Positions 20,963 through 31,992 of a stretch of DNA of 64,000 nucleotides are shown piece after piece (within the stretch, counting starts at the first letter, position 1; every line of letters begins with the position of its first letter). This DNA comes from Conoideocrella luteorostrata. Lineage: Eukaryota; Ascomycota; Sordariomycetes; Hypocreales; Clavicipitaceae. The translations under genes and the position numbers were made by a program. The notes under the pieces were generated by a model. The model worked only from the letters and a program-made list of their open reading frames with translations. It was not told where the DNA came from and searched no databases. The DNA lies in the NCBI GenBank assembly GCA_032433595.1, contig JASWJB010000150.1, forward strand, positions 33,808 through 97,807, written 5' to 3'.

Positions 20963-23900
20963 TTATATGCTGTCATCAAACCATGGTGGTTCCGGTCCAT
21001 GGGACTCGCTTCGTAGACGCTCGTTTTGCGATTTGAACCATTCCCTCCCCTCTTCTAACTCCTTCCTAATCGCTTTCAGCTCGGTGGTCAACTTTTCTGC
21101 CTCGCTCATGATTCTTTTGTGTTTGCCCCGCTCCGCCGTAGTGTTATTTCCCGCGGCTTCCTCCATCTCCCCGCCAAAGGATCGCTTCCTCTTGTTGGTC
21201 GCTGAGCCATTGTCAACTGTCGGTATGCCCATGGTCCTAATTGGAGATCCCAGAGTATGGCTTCCGCCGCTGACAGAAGCTCGTCGGATCGAATTGCCGC
21301 CTACAGTAGATCCAAATGCAAGGCTGGAATAGTAACTAGGTCTAGACCTCATGTCATACGCCATTGACGCGGGCACAGCAGTTCCATCCGGAAGTTGTTC
21401 AATGCCCATAGCTTTGAGCCGCCACCGAGCAGAAACATTGCTAGTGGACCTAGCATTCGCAGGTGGCTCGCTCTCCCTAGACGAGGTGGATGGCAAAGAC
21501 CGACGAAATCGGCCAGGCTTGCCCAGATACATTTCTCGTAACGCCTTCGTCTTCGCCCCAATTTTTTTGGTCGAAGTGGGTGACGATTCTCCTGATTGAT
21601 AGCTTGAGCTGATGGAGTCGGTCCTTGACCTGAACTCTTCTCGCACAATGGACTCAACAACGTCTCGCTCGTTGGATACACCAGACAAAACTCCACTGGA
21701 GAGCAATGCGTCTCTTGCCTCTCCTCTGCTCATATTTTTGCGCTTGAGCATAGACATAAATTCTTCAGGGCGGTTGACATTTGCAACTTCTGCCCATTGT
21801 TTTGCTTCTTTCCTAGCAGCTTCTTTTTGTGCTTTCCGCGCAGCAAGTTGTTGTGATGCGTAGAAGGCGCGAAGTTGATCACGACCACTTCGCCGGAGGG
21901 CGCTGAGGCGTTTCTCTCTTGCGTTTTGTTTCCACCGGTAAAAAAACTTGAGAGACAGATTGTACGTTCTGAACCTCATCACCTCTTCGTTCGTACGCTC
22001 CTCTTCCTCCTTCCGTCTCTTTTCCTTAACCTCTTTCTCAAAATCATCGAATGTCCCTCTGATGAGGGTGTCGATCATGAATACTTGAAATTGCTCCAAA
22101 ATACCATTATCACCCATCACAAACCACTTTGTGAAATCACCCATCGAGTCCCTTGGAGGAGCGGGTGGTTGTGGCTGTTCAGGTGCGGTTGCGGTTGTAG
22201 CGGACTTTCCAGGACTGCTCGATGGTGCTTGCGCCACAGGGATGAATTGTGCGACAAAATTTGGGAGTGAAGACGACAACGACGATGACTGACCGCTAGT
22301 CGGTGGAATAGGTGTGCCTGATGTCGGTTGGGTTGCAGAGAACGGCGGTTTGGCCGTAGCTAAGGGCGAAATGGCTGGAAATGGTGCCTCGCTAGGGACG
22401 ACGCTCGGTTTCTTGTCGGTTCCAAGGAAGCTCGGTGGCTTTGTCAACAAGCTTGGCGGTGTGTCTGTTGTGCTGGCGCTTGGTTTGGTGGAAGTAGAAT
22501 CACTGAATGATGTGGATCCGAGTTGAGAGGTCGCTGGCAGTTTCATCTGCCCTAATCCAAAGGCACTCTTCTCTTGCGCAGAGAATGTTGCCGAGGAATG
22601 CGCCTGGGTATTGGGAGGAGCGTTTGTGTTTGTAGGTAGAACTTTTGGTTGAGGAATAGGTGGCGGCGGCATGCTAAACGAAGGAGGCGTCGCTTTCGAC
22701 CCGCCAAATGCACCAGCAGAAGAAAACGCACTGGTACTTTCATTGTTGCCTGTGCCGAGAAAGGCTGCCTGAGAGCTTGCTGTCGTGGATGGGAAAGTAG
22801 GCTTGGTTTCTCCGAACAAAGACTTTTTCGTCGTCGAATCAGAGATCGTCGCGAACGCGTTTGCTGGGGTCTGAGGGCCTTTTCCGAAAGGGTTGCTCCC
22901 ATTATCTTTATTGTGATCATTCTTTGGCGCAAATAGAGAGGGTGACGATCCAGTAGATCCGGTAGATGCAAAGGGGTTACGGGGAGGGGGGTTGTCGGAA
23001 GCCGTTGACAAAGTGGCAAAAGGGCTCTTGAGAGTATCAGATTGTTGACTATTGAGACCAAAAGAAGTCGAGTTCGAGGCTATTATTTTGTCAGCCAACT
23101 ATTTTGCCGAGAAATGAGCTAATCCGTGAGAGCACACTGAATAGCCTACCTTGTTGGCTATCAACGGCCTTGATTGGAGCAAATCCAGCTCCCCCAAATG
23201 AAGGCGCTACGAAAGTACCATTTACTGCTGTCCCAAATCCTCCGACGGTGGGCTTTGGCTGGGAGTTCAAGCCGTCATCTTCAACAAAAAGACTGCCTTC
23301 CGAGCCAAGCCCATTTGCCGATTGAACAGCATTGGGGTCTTCAAAAACGGTGCGATGAATGACCTCAGGGAGGGGCCTTGATGACCGTTTTCGCTCTACT
23401 AACTTCTGTGAATACTGATGTTGAAGCCTGCGATGAGGAAGCGAACGTTTGCCATCAAGGACCAAAACTTTACGTTCGAAATCGGAAGGAGCTGAAGGAT
23501 CTGATTCGAACTCGAAGTTGTGCAGTTCAGCAAAGTCGATAGCCTGCTGAACAGTATCAAACTGAAGAAAGTTGTTGAGCATTGCCGCCGTCACATCCTT
23601 GGCAGGGTCCTTTGGTCTAGAAAGGGCTCGTTTTATGGTTCGTAAAATCGACCTTCGCAGCTGAGGAAAGTGACACTCTGCGAAGCATGCCATGGTGTAA
23701 GAAACCTTCGGATCCCGCACGATCCGGAAATACGCCTGAGAGGTCGCCGATGCGGCCAGTGAAGGCCCTTCTTTGAGCGGTCCATGGAAATCCTGTGTAG
23801 TCTGGAGTGCTTCGACCAGCGAGACGGCTGTCCTGACGTCGTCAGAATCACGCCAGTGGTGCGGCTTCCACTGCCGCTGGAGATTTTCCAAGATGCTCGG

Positions 23901-25088
23901 GTCGCGTGCGTGAAAAAGTAAGTAATATGCTCGAAATTCGGATTCGTTTTCGCATTTGACTCCTTGTTCGCCGCAATCGTCGTATACGTCTCGTAGTGAC
24001 AGGAGGGCCTTCCCCAGTTGTTCAAGTTCCTGCTGTTGAACAAAGTCTTCTGACGCTTTACCTTCCTGCGATAAGAGATGCAAGGATGTAACGTGAAACC
24101 TAGCAATATTTTCCAACACATACACTTGAGTTTTGATCTCGTCGGGTGTCAGCGAAGAGAAAAAAGAAAAGTCTCGGCGGATAGCGCGCGTTCGATCCCA
24201 GAGAAACCCATGCACAACGGAGAGGTTCCCGTCATTCCGTAACAAGTCGTCTAAGAGATAGTCCAAGGACCTTCGAAGAGCTGGAACAGAGCGAACATCC
24301 ATGGGAAGAGGGGCCTCTTGGCCAGCAGCCGAGCGAGCTAGCTTCTTGACCATCTTCGTTGTGTTTGCATATGTCGTCTGAGGGTCCTTCTCGGCATGAA
24401 CCACGTCCAATTCCGTTATCCTCGTAATCTTCTCAAACTCTGGGCACATGTCCTCGCAGATTCCCTTGAACTCGATGGCATCGCTCAGCGCCTTTCGTTT
24501 CTCGGGGTCGTCAATCAGTCCGGCTTTCGTCAACGAGGCTCTGACCTTTTTGCGATACGTCTCATACTGCTCTCGAAACTTGGCCATTGCCTGCTTGTTC
24601 TTCGGGTTTCCGGGCTGCGACGGCCAGGAGGGCGGGCTGATGCCATCTTTCCGTAATCTTTCGTAGACTTTCCTAGCCAGAGGATCCGCCGAGTTGTACG
24701 GTACAACAGCCACGTCAGTCGTCGGGTCCACCGATGAGACGCTGGATGGTGATGTAGCTCGAGAGCTTTCTCCGTGCTGCTGCTGCGCGTGCAATAATCC
24801 ATTCTTGTTCTCGCCGTCGTGTCCTCGAGGGTTGCCATGGCCATCCTTCCCTCTTGGCTTTTTTGATCGTTTGCCTTTGTGTTTTGCACCTCCGTCGCTC
24901 AGGCTGGGGACGTCTTTGGTTTGGAAGGGATTGTTTGCCGGCTTCCGCTTGGTTTTGTTTTGGTCGCCCGTACCATCAACGCCAAAGGGATTAGTCTCGC
25001 TTTTGAACGGGGCGGCGGCGACACCAGCAGCAAATGGGTTTACCACAGGCGCGGAATCGCGCGTCCCTTGTGCGAAGGACGAAAACAT
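20963..25088 (-). CDS. SAC3: SAC3/GANP-family mRNA export factor (TREX-2 scaffold)
   Basis: Two exons, 25088-23150 and 23079-20963, joined by a 70-bp intron (donor GTAGGC, branch GGCTGAC, acceptor AATAG) give 1351 residues. The N-terminus has FG/NPF-type repeats (NPFAAG, NPFG, NPFQ). The SAC3/GANP core begins at CEDMCPEFEK (residues 211-220) and contains the conserved RRSLDYLL, VHGFLWDRTRAIRRDF and FRAYYLLFH blocks before the PCI-like end. The second exon starts with an FG-like low-complexity region (TPPSFSMPPPP, many SF/AF) and carries a charged helical region (EEVMRFRTYNLSLKFFYRWKQNAREKR) typical of the Cdc31/Sus1-binding CID. In yeast Sac3 anchors Thp1, Sem1, Sus1 and Cdc31 at nuclear pores for mRNA export. 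The length fits filamentous-fungal homologues. The next gene upstream, LTV1, is transcribed in the same direction. Confidence 0.93.
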
Positions 25089-25317
25089 CTGGTTCGATGA
25101 TGCAACGGACGTCGCATCCAGCTATATTGTTGGCTTGCGCATGGGGAGTGCTGTCGGATGACCGATCACAGGAGTGCGTGCCAGAATTTTGGTGGTAGCG
25201 AGAAGACTCGGCGATGGGAAGGTAGGTTCGTCCGGAAGCTATTCACAGGGCCTGTTTCTGCAGCTAGCAGCTAGCAGCTATCGATTAATCGGCCTAGCTT
25301 CGCTCACGTGACGGAAT

Positions 25318-25527
25318 TCACATTTGCTGCAACGCCGAAGCCTGATCATGCAACTCGCCTGAAATCATGTGCATACAAAAAAAAAAAAAAAAGTTTAAAA
25401 ATTCCTGCATTACTTTACTTGTATTAAGCAGTTCTTCAAAGTCCTCCTCGATGAAATTTTCGCGGTTTTGGTTGGTCGTTAATGCTGACAGGTCCTGTGA
25501 TATCGCACTTGCAACGACCCCAGCCAT
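25318..25527 (-). CDS. Possible 49-residue spliced small protein
   Basis: An ATG at 25527 opens a frame MAGVVASAISQDLSAL.. ending at 25318. A plausible 60-bp intron (25418-25359) has donor GTAAAG, a T15 pyrimidine tract and acceptor ATTTCAG; removing it replaces the odd poly-Phe segment and gives a 49-residue product with an acidic, helical end (EEDFEELLNTS-ELHDQASALQQM). The intron is a multiple of three, so retention also stays open. The frame extends a little upstream (LKYQWLGIA) to a stop or possible acceptor. No family is recognised, and it could be an exon of a longer transcript. Confidence 0.35.
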   Translation of the reverse strand: MAGVVASAISQDLSALTTNQNRENFIEEDFEELLNTSKVMQEFLNFFFFFCMHMISGELHDQASALQQM

Positions 25528-25695
25528 CGCGATTCCCAGCCACTGGTATTTTAGACTAAATCGCTAGTTATACACCGACCAATCAAACATCTTTGGAACA
25601 AGCACGCAGTACAGCCAATATTGCTCCATTTGAGAATCTAAGTTGATTAATAGGTTCATTAAGTCGTCACATTCTATCCTTCGATTTACACCTGT

Positions 25696-26978
25696 CTATG
25701 TTTTAACGTTGCGACCCCGAATGCGCGCTGGCCCAAGGTCACGCCGGATTTCCTCCAATTGCTCCAGGCCAGTCTGGGCCTTGTTCTTCTTGTTCGTCCT
25801 CTTGCCGGGCTTTGTGTAGTTTCCAAGGAAATCGTCCAAAATATTATCAAAATCCTTTCTCATAGGTCCATCTACTGTTGAAGTTGTGGATGCTTGAGAC
25901 ACTGAGGCCATATCATCCTCGTCGTCCTCATTATACCGCTCCTCCAATTTATCAAACCTGGCATCAAGAAAACTCATCTGTTCCGTTCGTACCAACGAGG
26001 AAGAGGACATTGAAAAGCTCGAGGCGTTGGTCAGAGCACCCTTTCTCTTCTTTGTCCGACCACCATTGGTCGTTGTAGTCCAGGTTGACTGAAGTTCCGA
26101 ATGCGAGGGTGCCACTGGAGCCTTTCCGGATTTCATTTCTTTCTTGAATTCTTTGAAATCTTCCATCCAGTCTTGCGAAGGTCCAACTTCGGGCTGTTCT
26201 TGAACCTGGACTAAGTCGGGCACCTCCTCATTGTACTCCTTCGCAGGCTTGGCCGTGTTGTCAGATTCCCACCCATCGTCGTCATCGTAAAATTCGCCTT
26301 CTTCAAACTCGTAATCGTCAATCTCCTGACCATCTCTTGTAAGGTCCTTGAAAATATCATCATCCTCGTCGTCCACATACGCCTCGTCTTCAAGGGCCTC
26401 AAGAACTTCTCTTAATCTAGGGTCCATATCCGGCTGGAATCCAGCAATAGCATCGGGGATATTTTGCTGCGCCTGATATGTTGCCCTGGTCAAGTTTTTG
26501 GACGGAAGTATCTCCTCGTCGAGTAAATCGCCTGATTGCTGCGCCAGGTCCATTTTCTTCAGCGCATCTTCCAGAGACTGTTTTTGCTTTCCCTTGGTCT
26601 TGTCAGTCGCCTCAACAAAGACGACTTCTCCAGACCCTGAATTGAGATCTCGCAAATGCTGCATGTAATCATATTCGGAATCATCGAAGTAGACTCCGTG
26701 GCTCGCGGCCTCACCCTCGTTTGCCCGAATTTCCGCAGATTCCGAACCGAACTCCGACGCTAAATCATCGAGATGCCTGACTTTAGAGGAGCCGGGCTTC
26801 GGGTTCAGGACCATAGACGGGGCATCTTCGTCGTTGATGAGAGGATCATTTTGCGGTCGGTGGACCAGCGTAAAGTGCTGGGCCGTCTTTTTATCACTGC
26901 CGAGTCAAGATCAGCAATGTTCATACATTAAGAGCGATGCGAACGAAGCTTTGCGTACATCCACTTTCCCCGGGGCAT
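25696..26978 (-). CDS. LTV1: LTV1, 40S ribosome assembly factor
   Basis: A 20-nt first exon (26978-26959) and a main exon (26896-25696), joined across a 62-bp intron, give 406 residues. The splice restores the family N-terminus [22 protein letters not shown]. The family landmarks [14 protein letters not shown], an acidic middle ([29 protein letters not shown]) and a basic C-terminus ([22 protein letters not shown]) are present. Ltv1 is a non-ribosomal factor of late 40S pre-subunits, released in the cytoplasm after Hrr25/CK1 phosphorylation; I did not map those sites. The start region faces the LSG1 gene across about 437 bp, so the two genes may share a divergent promoter. Confidence 0.93.
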
Positions 26979-27415
26979 CTTCGCGTTGTGCTTTCTGGTG
27001 GTGGTGATCGAATTCTGCTGGCCATAAAGGTGGAAAGAGACGGACAAAAGCAGAATTGGGGCCGCCTTCACAAAAAGTCTGGACTCTCGTTTCTATACGG
27101 TGTGCGCCGCGATAATACTGTGAAAGAACCCACAAATCAAGCGGGTCCGTACAGTGCCATTTCACATCGCGCTGCTATCGAAGAAAATTTGCCCCTCCAT
27201 TGTGACGCATTAATCAGCCCGCAACACACAGCAAAGCGAAAGAAAAGACTTGCTTGCGGTGCAGGTTGAACGCAGAACTTTTCATCCAAACAGCGTCAAA
27301 GGCGGGTGTTTCGTCAATCACATTAGATTTCATTTCAGTCGAACGGGGATTCAAAGTTTCATTTTTATTACAAAAAAAGCAAATCGAGGTCCGGCAGAGC
27401 CGCGAATTGTCAGAC
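26979..27415. promoter_or_regulatory. Shared divergent promoter region LTV1 / LSG1
   Basis: The start codons of LTV1 (minus) and LSG1 (plus) are separated by 437 bp with no other gene between them. Both products are late-acting, cytoplasmic ribosome-subunit maturation factors, one for 40S and one for 60S. I did not find an obvious TATA box or a clearly duplicated ribosome-biogenesis element by eye. Confidence 0.55.
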
Positions 27416-29419
27416 ATGGTTCTGGCAAAATCCAAGAAGAGCGTGGGGCTCGGCAACTCGTTGATGAACGATCGCTTTGGCAAAAACAAGGGCGGCGACA
27501 GAAAAAAGACCGATGCCATCACAAGAACGAATCATGCTACCGGAGAGCAGTATCTTGTAAACGAGAAACAGGATGCTTCGTGGGTCAAGATGCGCTCCGT
27601 TACGGAGCAAGGCGCCTTGGATGAGTTTCTAGCCACAGCGGAGTTGGCGGGCACCGATTTCACTGCCGAGAAGATGAATAACGTCAAGATCATTCACACG
27701 GACCAGAAGAACCCCTACTTGCTTTCTGCGAACGAAGAGCGTGCTGTAATGGGCAAGCACCGCATGCACAGGAACCGTTTGACGGTTCCCAGACGGCCGA
27801 AGTGGGATTCTACCACCACCCCTCGGGAATTAGATGTCAGAGAGCGAGAGGCCTTCTTGAACTGGAGAAGGGGTTTGGCTGAGTTGGAAGAGAATAATGA
27901 CCTTCTTATGACACCATTTGAGCGGAATCTTGAGGTTTGGCGTCAGTTATGGAGGGTTATCGAGAGATCCGACCTAATTGTCCAGATTGTTGATGCCCGA
28001 AATCCCTTACTCTTCCGATCAGAGGATCTCGAATCCTATGTCAAGGATATTGATCCCAAGAAGGAAAATTTGCTTCTCATCAACAAGGCAGATATGATGA
28101 CACTTGCCCAGAGAAGAACGTGGGCAAAGCACCTGACGAAGGCTGGCATCGCATACAAGTTCTTCTCTGCGCAACTAGCCAAAGAGATGAACGAGGCTAG
28201 GGACCAAGAGAGTGACTCCGAGGACGATGTTCCTCAACCGTCGTCGTCGTCCCGCAGCACCGGAAAACAACCAGCGAGAGATGAGGGCTCGTCAGAGGAA
28301 GAGGAGAGCGAGGACGATGGTGGTGCTCAAACAGCAGCCAATGAGGTCGAGGACACACAGATCCTCACCGTTGAAGAATTAGAGGGCATCTTCCTACAGC
28401 ACGCGCCCAAAGATGCCGGTAAGCTCCATAACCTAGTTTCGAATTCTCAGCTCACTAACCCATAATGCCCCTTTGTAGCTGCGGACCACAAACTGCAAGT
28501 AGGGTTAGTCGGATACCCCAATGTCGGAAAGTCCTCCACGATCAACGCCTTGATCGGCTCCAAGAAAGTTTCCGTGTCATCCACCCCCGGAAAGACAAAG
28601 CACTTCCAGACCATTCACCTGAGTGAAAACGTCATTCTATGTGATTGTCCCGGTCTTGTGTTCCCAAACTTCGCCTTCACCAAAGCGGATCTGGTGTGTA
28701 ATGGCGTTCTGCCTATCGATCAGATGAGAGAATTCAACGGCCCTGTGGGGTTAGTATCTCAGCGCATCCCCAAGGCGTTCCTGGAAGCCATATACGGCAT
28801 TCACATCAAGACGCGGCCCATTGAGGAAGGCGGCACTGGCGTGCCCACAGCCGAGGAGCTATTGCGCTCCTATGCCACAGCCAGAGGATTTGCAACCCAG
28901 GGACTGGGCCAGCCAGACATCGCCAGAGCTTCCAGATACGTGCTCAAGGATTATGTCAACGGGAAGCTTCTCTTCGTTCATCCACCCCCCGGTATCGACG
29001 ACGCCAAGGCTTTCAATCGCGAACTATACAGCGAGCTCCATCTGCCTGAGAAGCGAAGGGCTGCTCTGGCCGCATCAACAGAAGCCATGACTCTGGCTGA
29101 CGACGAGAGCGTAACCTTGGACTCGGACATGGTTGCCATACCAATGGGCCCCAAGACGCAGAAGCTGGATGCTGGTTTCTTTGGCGGCAAAAGCTCGCAA
29201 GGACATGTGGCCATGCCATTCAGTCACAAGTACACGGAGCAAGGACTTGCTGCTGGTAAAATGCTCAGTGGCCGAAAAGCCAGGACTGCAATCGCGATGG
29301 AGACAGGGATGGACGCAAAGGATGTGCAGATGGGGAGCAAGAAGCATTTCAAGGGTGGCGCGAGGATGGGCAAAGGAAAGAAGGTAAGAACAAGGGGTGT
29401 CAAGGACTTGGATGACTGA
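27416..29419 (+). CDS. LSG1: LSG1, circularly permuted GTPase of 60S maturation
   Basis: Exons 27416-28418 and 28479-29419 with a 60-bp intron give 647 residues. The start at 27416 gives MVLAKSKKSVGLGNSLM; an open frame runs further upstream but is not family-like. The GTPase motifs are in permuted order: G4 NKAD (223-226), then G1 GYPNVGKS (346-353) and G3 DCPG (390-393), as in the YlqF/Nog2/Lsg1 group. The N-terminal HRMHRNRLTVPRRPKW and C-terminal KHFKGGARMGKGKKVR basic regions match Lsg1. An acidic insert (SEEEESEDDGG) lies between G4 and G1. In yeast this enzyme acts in the cytoplasm to release the export adaptor Nmd3 from pre-60S particles. Head to head with LTV1. Confidence 0.95.
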
Positions 29420-29807
29420 ACGGGAGTAGCGTTGCATGAAAATAAATGAAGATAAAGCATTCACGAGGACTACCACACATTTTGTTCGATTTATGTGAAA
29501 CCCCTCCCCATACGAAATTATTGTTATTCTATTACATTCTCGATCCTCAAAACGCCGATGCTAATTCAACCACCCATATTTTCTGTATTATGGAAAGGCT
29601 ACATGCATGATGAGTTTACTTTTTGTATTACGCCCACACAGGCGTCCGAGTCAAACCAACGTGACAAGCGCCTCTGTCAACAAGTCCCTGATAAGAGTCC
29701 CGATCCGGTCTCCCACAGCATAACTTGAAATAACAATCATTATATTGTATGCTGTATTGAGCAGTCCATGGATTATAACGACGGAAAATATTGCACAAAT
29801 TTAACAC

Positions 29808-31992
29808 CTACGGCGTCTGGCGCCGAACAAGAAAAGTTGCACTTCTCTTGAACAACATAGGCGGGCCTTGATGCAGATGCGTCAACAGCAATACAGCAAA
29901 CCACACCAGACAAATGGTAGGCAGAAGCCACGGGCTCTGGGTGTATTCTGTCCCTTGTTCCGGCGAAGTCACCACGAATGTGGTTAGGCCCAAGCCAATC
30001 GCTAGTAGGAAGTTGATAACGGTTCGGACAATGGGCCATGGTTTCCATGGCGTTACTCGCGAAACAATGGTGAGAATGGTCATAATCGCGAGACATAATC
30101 CAGAGGCTATGTATCCGTAGAAGAACTGGGAGGTGGTTAATTAAAAAATACTTGTTCGGCTGCTTCGGCCCATCAATAAAGCTGGATAAGTAACTCACCA
30201 CCAGTTGCAACCGCTCCCCAGTCTTGACAAAGAGGAGGTCGCTAACTCCTCCATCCATTCTAGCGATTGCCGTCCTTCTAGCATCGCCTGAATCAATGGA
30301 TTCTTTGATCAGATCAATGTCAAAAGTGAAAAATAAACTATTATACATAGCAAAATATAGGATATCTGTGATTTTGAAATACAAATCTGTGTAATTATTT
30401 TCCAGGGACGCATTTTGTGCCAATTGTGACCAGAAAGAGTCCGGGATGAGCGAAATATTTGCCAGAGCTATAGAGACTGAATTCTCGACCGTCGAGTACT
30501 TCGGATCGTATACGCTAAAATATTGGTTCACCTCGTCGGTTATGTTCTTCTGGACCATTGCGCTAGTGAAGTTGCCGAGAGCAACATAGTCATCCATGGT
30601 CCAGCCAGCACCCACTTGATGAATCATCACGTCGATGACTTTTGACCAGACGATAAACTGCGTGAATCCTTGCATAAAGAGAACCATGCCCAGGTGGAGA
30701 GGGAAGTGAAGGATCGTCCATAGTTGTTGCCGCCAGGGAGTGAGGTGTTTTTTTTTCATCCAGTCAAAGTAGACGAGGAAGATTATGTATGTAGTGGAGG
30801 CGGCAGCGGTGACGATTCCAACTGTCAGAGGGTCTGACCATATAAAGGAGGTTCATTAGCTTCTCTTTTGATGTGTGATGTGCCAGGAGGGGGTACGGGG
30901 ATAAGGCGGAAACATACTCCACGCATCTGGCGACCTCACAATGACGAGCACCTTCTCGGATAAGACAACAATGCCGTCTCCCAGAATAATAACGGTTAAT
31001 AAACTGATTCTGCTCATCAGATGGGTCTTTGTAAAACTGAGAACACTGAAGTATAACGCCAGCCCCAAAGTAAGGAGGCCTTCGAGTGTGCCTACAATGT
31101 ACCAAGTAATAAAGACGTGGCTGACGCGATTATGGAAGCGAAACGAGATACCCAGATATATGAGTGCGGCGATAAGATGTACGCTTGTTTGCGCATAGAA
31201 GGCAATTCGGACTTTGTAGAATTTTCGGACATGCCATAGGATACTGGCGTATTCTGCGACGAGACAAAGTCGCGAGGAGGCCAATATTAACGCTACGACG
31301 TAAGTGATTAGTTATTGAATGAATTCAACACCAATGGGATTAGATGACGGCGTACACATGGTCTGCATGCTCTCCTTATGTTGCTCTTCAGGTTTAAAAT
31401 TTGGCGCAACAACAGCAAAGCCTACCATGACGCCAAGATGAACTGCGCGAGCTATTCGTTCTATAAGACTGTCAGCCGGCCAATTTTTCACCTTGGGGTT
31501 CAAAGACGTGCGTACCGAAAATACTATCTGTGACAAATCGGACATCGTACAGTCCGACTGCGAACCACGTAAACCATAATATGCTGCAAAGCGGTCAGTC
31601 AAAATAACACTCCCGCTCGACCATGTCCGAGGACAAACCTAAAGTATCCAATATAGGCGCTGATTCGGTCGCCACTTGTCACGGACTGGGTTTTAGAAAA
31701 GACGGTGTAATTGGCCGCAAAGAAAAGATCAAAGAACACCTCCAGCTTATTAGCCTCTTCACGCTGCAGTAAAAATTTCGTCAGTTTCCACACATTTTAA
31801 TTGCTGGCTTTGATCAGATAGGTCAAGACTAACTCGTTGAAACTCCGGGGTTTCCTCTGAATACCGATCGCCAAATTGTGTGAGATTGGGCTCGTCCGGT
31901 TGTTGCGTCGCACTCCTAATCAATGGACTCCTCATGAGCTGCAGTTTCTGCGACTCATGAAGCTCTAGGCTCAGACTTTGCTTTTCATCCAT
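29808..31992 (-). CDS. Multi-pass membrane protein, LtrA (low temperature requirement A)-like
   Basis: Seven exons (31992-31834, 31763-31639, 31583-31516, 31460-31356, 31292-30918, 30833-30199, 30125-29808) total 1785 nt and give 594 residues. Most introns have CTGAC or CTAA branch sites. After a hydrophilic N-terminus comes the family hallmark EVFFDLFFAANYTVFS, then ILWFTWFAVGLYDVRF (formed by splicing), then several membrane segments ending with LLTVIILGDGIVV, as in the bacterial LtrA family. The C-terminal half has further membrane spans and ends with VRRQTP. Fungal members are of unknown function; transport or sensing has been suggested only from topology. It is convergent with LSG1. The first donor (GTTAGT) is non-ideal, so the first join is the least certain. 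Confidence 0.82.
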
